From positions 1,922,001 to 1,986,000 of the forward strand of contig NZ_VIVR01000001.1 in the NCBI RefSeq assembly GCF_007828955.1: a stretch of 64,000 nucleotides of DNA, in the 5' to 3' direction. The stretch is from Kitasatospora atroaurantiaca. GTDB taxonomy: Bacteria > Actinomycetota > Actinomycetes > Streptomycetales > Streptomycetaceae. Shown here one piece after another: positions 60,527-64,000 of the stretch. The notes below the pieces were generated by a model, which saw only the letters and a program-made list of their open reading frames with translations, was not told where the DNA came from and ran no database searches. Positions within the stretch are counted from its first letter, which is position 1. Every line of letters starts with the position of its first letter. Both the position numbers and the translations under genes were made by a program.

Positions 60527-61585
60527 TCAGCAGCAGTCGTTGACGACCAGTCCGCTCGGCAGCTGCTCGCCGCTGAACACCGCCACCGTGGCATGGTCCC
60601 CACCGAGCGCGGCCACCGCCAGCAGCAGCGCACCGGCTGTCCAGGTGGTGCGCTCCTCCGGCCAGATGGCGTCGTCCTCGAAGACGTACCCCGTCCAGTA
60701 CGAGCCGTCGGTGTGCCGCAGGTGCTGGATCCAGCGCAGGATCTCCACCGCCCGGTCGGACTGGCCCACCGCCCAGAGGGCGAGGGCGAGTTCGGCGCTC
60801 TCGCCACCCGTCACCCAGGGGCGGTCACTGACGCAGCGGACACCGAGGCCGGGCACCACGAAGCGGTCCCAGTCCCGTTCGATCCGCATCGCGGCCGCGG
60901 GGCCTCGCAGGGCGGTGCCGAGGACCGGGTAGTACCAGTCCATCGAGTAGCGGTCCTTGTCGAGGAAGCGCTCGGGGTGCTCGGCGACCGCGTGCCGCAG
61001 CCGTCCGGCCGCCAACTCCCAGTCGGGCTGGGGCTCTTCGAGGTGGTCGGCGATGGCCAGGCCGCAGCGCAGGGCATGCAGGATGCTGGAGGAGCCGGTG
61101 AGCAGCGCCTCCTCGGGCGCCGTACCGTCCTCGTCCTGCCGCCAGGCGATCGGGCCGCCGGGCAGCCGCAGGGCGACGGTGAAGTCGAGCGCGCGGCGGA
61201 CGGCCGGCCAGACCCACTCCAGGAAGGCGTCGTCACCGGTGCTGAGGTGGTGGTGCCAGGCGCCGACGGCTATGTACGCGCAGAAGTTGGTCTCCTTCGA
61301 CGCGTTGGTGACCTCGCCGTCGGTGTAGGCGGAGTACCAGGAGCCGTCCGCGTTCTGCCGCTCCACCAGCCAGCGGTACGCGGCCTCGGCGGCGGCGTGC
61401 TCGCCCGCCGTGTCGAGGGCCATGGCGGCCTCGGTGTGGTCCCAGGGGTCCAGGTGACCGCCGCCGAACCACGGGATGGCGCCGTCGGCCTGCTGGTCGG
61501 CGAGGATGCTGCGCACCGTGGCGGCGGCCTGCTCGGCGTCCAGCACGCCGTCCAGCAGCAGGGTCGCCGGGACGGCCGCGGTCAC
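60527..61585 (-). CDS. Alpha/alpha-barrel (prenyltransferase/squalene cyclase-like) protein
   Basis: 352 residues from a GTG that overlaps the methyltransferase stop (GTGA). Repeated helix pairs with ATVRSILADQQADGAIPWF, WDHTEAAMALDTAGE and RQNADGSWYSAY resemble the alpha6/alpha6 barrel of squalene-cyclase and protein prenyltransferase beta folds. The catalytic DxDD is not seen, so the enzymatic role is open; a glycan- or lipid-handling barrel is also possible. Found as last gene of the GT4 operon. Confidence 0.75.
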   Translation of the reverse strand: MTAAVPATLLLDGVLDAEQAAATVRSILADQQADGAIPWFGGGHLDPWDHTEAAMALDTAGEHAAAEAAYRWLVERQNADGSWYSAYTDGEVTNASKETNFCAYIAVGAWHHHLSTGDDAFLEWVWPAVRRALDFTVALRLPGGPIAWRQDEDGTAPEEALLTGSSSILHALRCGLAIADHLEEPQPDWELAAGRLRHAVAEHPERFLDKDRYSMDWYYPVLGTALRGPAAAMRIERDWDRFVVPGLGVRCVSDRPWVTGGESAELALALWAVGQSDRAVEILRWIQHLRHTDGSYWTGYVFEDDAIWPEERTTWTAGALLLAVAALGGDHATVAVFSGEQLPSGLVVNDCC

Positions 61586-62316
61586 GCGCCGGCCTTGTTG
61601 GGCTTGGTGGCGTACGCGACGAAGCTCTTGCCGAGCACCGGGTTGAGCGCCTTCTCGGCGGCCTTGGTGATCGAGCTGATCACCGGGGTGCCGACGATGT
61701 CCCAGACCAGCAGCTGGTGGTACGCCTTGACCGGCAGCGCCTTGTCGTTGTTGACGCCGACGGCGCACTTGATCCACCAGTACGGCGAGTGCAGCGCGTG
61801 CGCGTGGTGGGTGCCGTAGGGGTTCAGGCCGGCCTCGCGGAGCTTGTCGAGCAGCTCGTCGCCGCGGTAGATCCGGATGTGGCCGCCCTCGACCTCGTGG
61901 TACTCGTCGGAGAGCGCCCAGCAGATCTTCTCGGGCAGGTAGCGCGGCACCGTGACGGCGAGCAGCCCGCCGGGCTTCAGGACGCGCACCATCTCGGCGA
62001 GCACTCCCTTGTCGTCCGGGATGTGCTCCATCACCTCGGAGATGATGATCTTGTCGAAGGTCTCGTCCTCGAAGGGCAGCGCGAGCGCGTCGCCCTCCAT
62101 GGCCACCGCCGAGGCACCGGCCGGGGCCTCGCCGGCCTCCTTCATCGCGGCGAACCACTTCTGCACCTCGGCGATCTCGTCGCCGTTCTGGTCGAGGGCG
62201 ACCACGTCGGCGCCGCGCCGGTAGCACTCGAACGCGTGCCGGCCCCCGCCACAGCCCAGGTCGAGCACCCGGTCGCCGGGGGCGAGCGGGAAGCGGGAGA
62301 AATCGACGGTCAGCAC
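61582..62316 (-). CDS. Class I SAM-dependent methyltransferase
   Basis: 244 residues. Motif I is VLDLGCGGGRHAFE near residue 20, then VALDQNGDEIAEVQ, MEGDALALPFEDETFDKIIISEVMEHIPDD and VLKPGGLLAVTVPR, a UbiE/Methyltransf_11 layout. Stop overlaps the next start. It probably methylates the product of the adjacent GT4 glycosyltransferase, which is inference. Confidence 0.88.
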   Translation of the reverse strand: MLTVDFSRFPLAPGDRVLDLGCGGGRHAFECYRRGADVVALDQNGDEIAEVQKWFAAMKEAGEAPAGASAVAMEGDALALPFEDETFDKIIISEVMEHIPDDKGVLAEMVRVLKPGGLLAVTVPRYLPEKICWALSDEYHEVEGGHIRIYRGDELLDKLREAGLNPYGTHHAHALHSPYWWIKCAVGVNNDKALPVKAYHQLLVWDIVGTPVISSITKAAEKALNPVLGKSFVAYATKPNKAGA

Positions 62317-62379
62317 TGCGGGGCTCCCATTCGTTGGTGCTGTACTACTGCTGCTGTACTACGAATAGTTGGCGGAACG

Positions 62380-63693
62380 TCAGGCGACATAGCGCCAGCC
62401 GCTTCCGGCCCGGGCGCGCTGCCCCGCTCCGGTCGCGATGGCTGTGCGGTACCGGTCGGCGGTGAGCTCGGCGGCCCGCTGCCAGGTGAAGTTCGCCAGG
62501 ACCCGCTCGCGCCCGGCGGCGCCGAGGGCGGCGCGCAGCTCCGGGTCGTCGAGCAGCCGGCCGAGGGCGGTGGCCAGTGCACCGGCGTCGCCCGGCGGCA
62601 CCGCGAGGCAGGTCTCCCCGTCCGGCCCCGCGACCTCGGGGATCGCCCCGCCGGTGGTCGCCACCAGCGGCGTACCGGTGGCCATCGCCTCGGCGGCGGG
62701 CAGCGAGAAGCCCTCGTACAGCGAGGGCACGCAGGCCACCTCGGCCGAGCGGTAGAGGTCCACCAGCTCCTGGTCGGTCAGCCCGCTGCGGAACTCGATG
62801 TACGGCTCGAGACCGAACCGCCGGACCGCCTCGGCCACCGGGCCGTCCGCGCGCTTCTTGCAGACCACCACCAGGTGCGCCTCGCGCTCGGTGCGGACCT
62901 TGGCCAGCGCCTCGACCAGGTACACCAGGCCCTTGAGCGGAACGTCCGCGCTGGAGGTGGCGACGATCCGGCCGGGGACGACCGCGACCTCGTCCGAGGG
63001 GGACCAGAGCCGGGTGTCCGCGCCGATCGGCACCACCGAGATGGCACCGGGCGCGGCGCCGAGGTGCTGGGCGATCTCGGTCTTCGAGCTGCCGGAGACG
63101 GTGATGATGTGCGCCAGCCGCTGCGTGACCCGGCGCTGCATCCGGGTGAAGGCGTACCAGCGGCGCAGCGAGAGCCGGCGCAGCCTGGTCGGCGCCGCGT
63201 CAAGCTCCAGCTGCCGGTCGACGGTGACCGGGTGGTGGATGGTGGTGACCAGCGGGAAGCCGTGCCGCTCGAGGCCGAGCAGGCCGTAGCCAAGGGTCTG
63301 GTTGTCGTGCACGACGTCGTAGCGGCCCTTGTGCCGGGCGAGGTACTGGCGGGCCCGCAGGGAGAAGGTGAGCGGCTCGGGGAACCCGCCGGTCCGCATG
63401 CCCGCGACCTCCAGCACGTCCACCGGCCCCCGGTACTCGCCGAGCTTCGGCGTACGGAAGGGGTCGTCCGCGCGGTACAGGTCCAGGCTGGGCAGCTCCA
63501 CCAGCCGGACCGAGCCGGGGCCCTCGACCTCGTCCAGCACCGGGAAGGGCTGGGAGCCGATCACGTCCACGTGGTGGCCCAGGCGGGCCAGCTCGCGGGA
63601 GAGGTGCCGGACGTAGACGCCCTGGCCGCCGCAGAACGGGTCACCGCGGTAGGACAGCAGGGCGATCCGCAGCGGTGGCGGCAGCGCGGTCAT
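62380..63693 (-). CDS. GT4 family glycosyltransferase
   Basis: 437 residues. GT-B fold: N-terminal RIALLSYRGDPFCGGQGVYVRHLSREL with the GGxG loop, middle VVPIGADTRLW, and C-terminal EVACVPSLYEGFSLPAAEAMATGTPLVAT with the EX7E motif typical of GT4 retaining enzymes. Cytoplasmic or membrane-associated, uses a nucleotide sugar. First of a three-gene operon with the methyltransferase and barrel protein, and divergent from a TetR gene. Confidence 0.92.
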   Translation of the reverse strand: MTALPPPLRIALLSYRGDPFCGGQGVYVRHLSRELARLGHHVDVIGSQPFPVLDEVEGPGSVRLVELPSLDLYRADDPFRTPKLGEYRGPVDVLEVAGMRTGGFPEPLTFSLRARQYLARHKGRYDVVHDNQTLGYGLLGLERHGFPLVTTIHHPVTVDRQLELDAAPTRLRRLSLRRWYAFTRMQRRVTQRLAHIITVSGSSKTEIAQHLGAAPGAISVVPIGADTRLWSPSDEVAVVPGRIVATSSADVPLKGLVYLVEALAKVRTEREAHLVVVCKKRADGPVAEAVRRFGLEPYIEFRSGLTDQELVDLYRSAEVACVPSLYEGFSLPAAEAMATGTPLVATTGGAIPEVAGPDGETCLAVPPGDAGALATALGRLLDDPELRAALGAAGRERVLANFTWQRAAELTADRYRTAIATGAGQRARAGSGWRYVA

Positions 63694-63898
63694 CCTGGGC
63701 CCCTATCCCTACCCACCCGAGCCCGGACGGCCGCAGCGGTAAAGTAGATCACGTTTCATGATGGTGGAGCTCATCGTTGGGCAAGTGAACAATGAGAGAC
63801 CTCGAAGATACCGGCCCGTAGCTTGCTCCTCCGAGCCAGGGCTGGTGATTCACGCCACGCTGCGACCCCGCACCTGACGATGCGCTCCGGGAGCCTCC

Positions 63899-64000
63899 TT
63901 GACCACCTCCGCCGCACCCGTGGCCGTGCTCACCCCGCGCCAGGCCGAACGCCGCCGGCGCATCCTCCGGGCTTCGAAGGCGCTGGCGGCCCGGGGCGGG
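63899..64000 (+). CDS. TetR-family regulator (3' end outside window)
   Basis: Starts at a TTG with GGGAG upstream and is cut at the window end after 34 codons. RQAERRRRILRASKALAARGG is the start of a TetR helix-turn-helix domain. A GTG seven codons later is an alternative start. It is divergent from the GT4 operon over about 200 bp and is the natural regulator candidate for it. Confidence 0.7.
   Translation, partial: MTTSAAPVAVLTPRQAERRRRILRASKALAARGG

Overview
The window is GC-rich (strong G/C third-position bias, many GTG starts, TAGnnT -10 boxes sitting directly before start codons) and carries genes typical of Streptomycetaceae: an AfsR-type SARP regulator, an F420:NADP oxidoreductase, a DUF1906 secreted protein, a class A RNase P RNA, and the RNase H/phosphatase - zinc ribbon - Nif3 triad. 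It looks like a Streptomyces or Kitasatospora chromosome. No tRNA, rRNA 16S/23S/5S or CRISPR array was seen.

Layout. 1-12.5 kb: partial SARP regulator, M50 protease, MBL hydrolase, F420 reductase, MFS exporter, methionine aminopeptidase (map), a degenerate Prim-Pol-like protein, a Gly/His-rich PadR regulator, an ACT protein and a serine hydrolase. 12.5-16.4 kb: a MarR-controlled stress operon whose last gene fuses a DJ-1/Hsp31-type domain to an aldehyde dehydrogenase; two identical-format operators (TTGA-N5-TCAA) lie between marR and the operon. 16.5-19.4 kb: secreted DUF1906 protein and an alpha/beta hydrolase with two C-terminal Ig-like repeats. 19.5-25.6 kb: a five-gene peptide ABC importer.

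25.7-32.2 kb: an NHLP-type bacteriocin export cassette (two ABC proteins, one with a C39 peptidase, plus an HlyD-like adaptor) led by a 78-residue double-glycine precursor with no cysteine and no modification enzyme nearby. 32.9-35.2 kb is a decaying junction with a transposase remnant and frameshifted genes. 35.3-44 kb is housekeeping: rnpB, an MFS exporter, an RNB ribonuclease, a methyltransferase, yaaA, and the RNase H/zinc ribbon/Nif3 operon.

44.4-53.6 kb is a class IV lanthipeptide locus: a LanL synthetase that keeps its cyclase zinc ligands, an S9 peptidase, a venezuelin-like precursor with a new three-cysteine core, two ABC transporters coupled through a 15-codon leader ORF, and a small HGRHR-repeat peptide behind a perfect 16-bp palindrome. 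Strong hairpins bracket the precursor gene, suggesting it is expressed separately from the enzymes. 53.6-60.5 kb: a zinc alcohol dehydrogenase divergent from an M48 protease over a KstR-like palindrome, a methyltransferase, a proline-rich membrane protein, an N-acetylmuramoyl-L-alanine amidase and another proline-rich membrane protein. 60.5-64 kb: a GT4 glycosyltransferase - methyltransferase - alpha/alpha-barrel protein operon, divergent from a TetR gene cut by the window edge.
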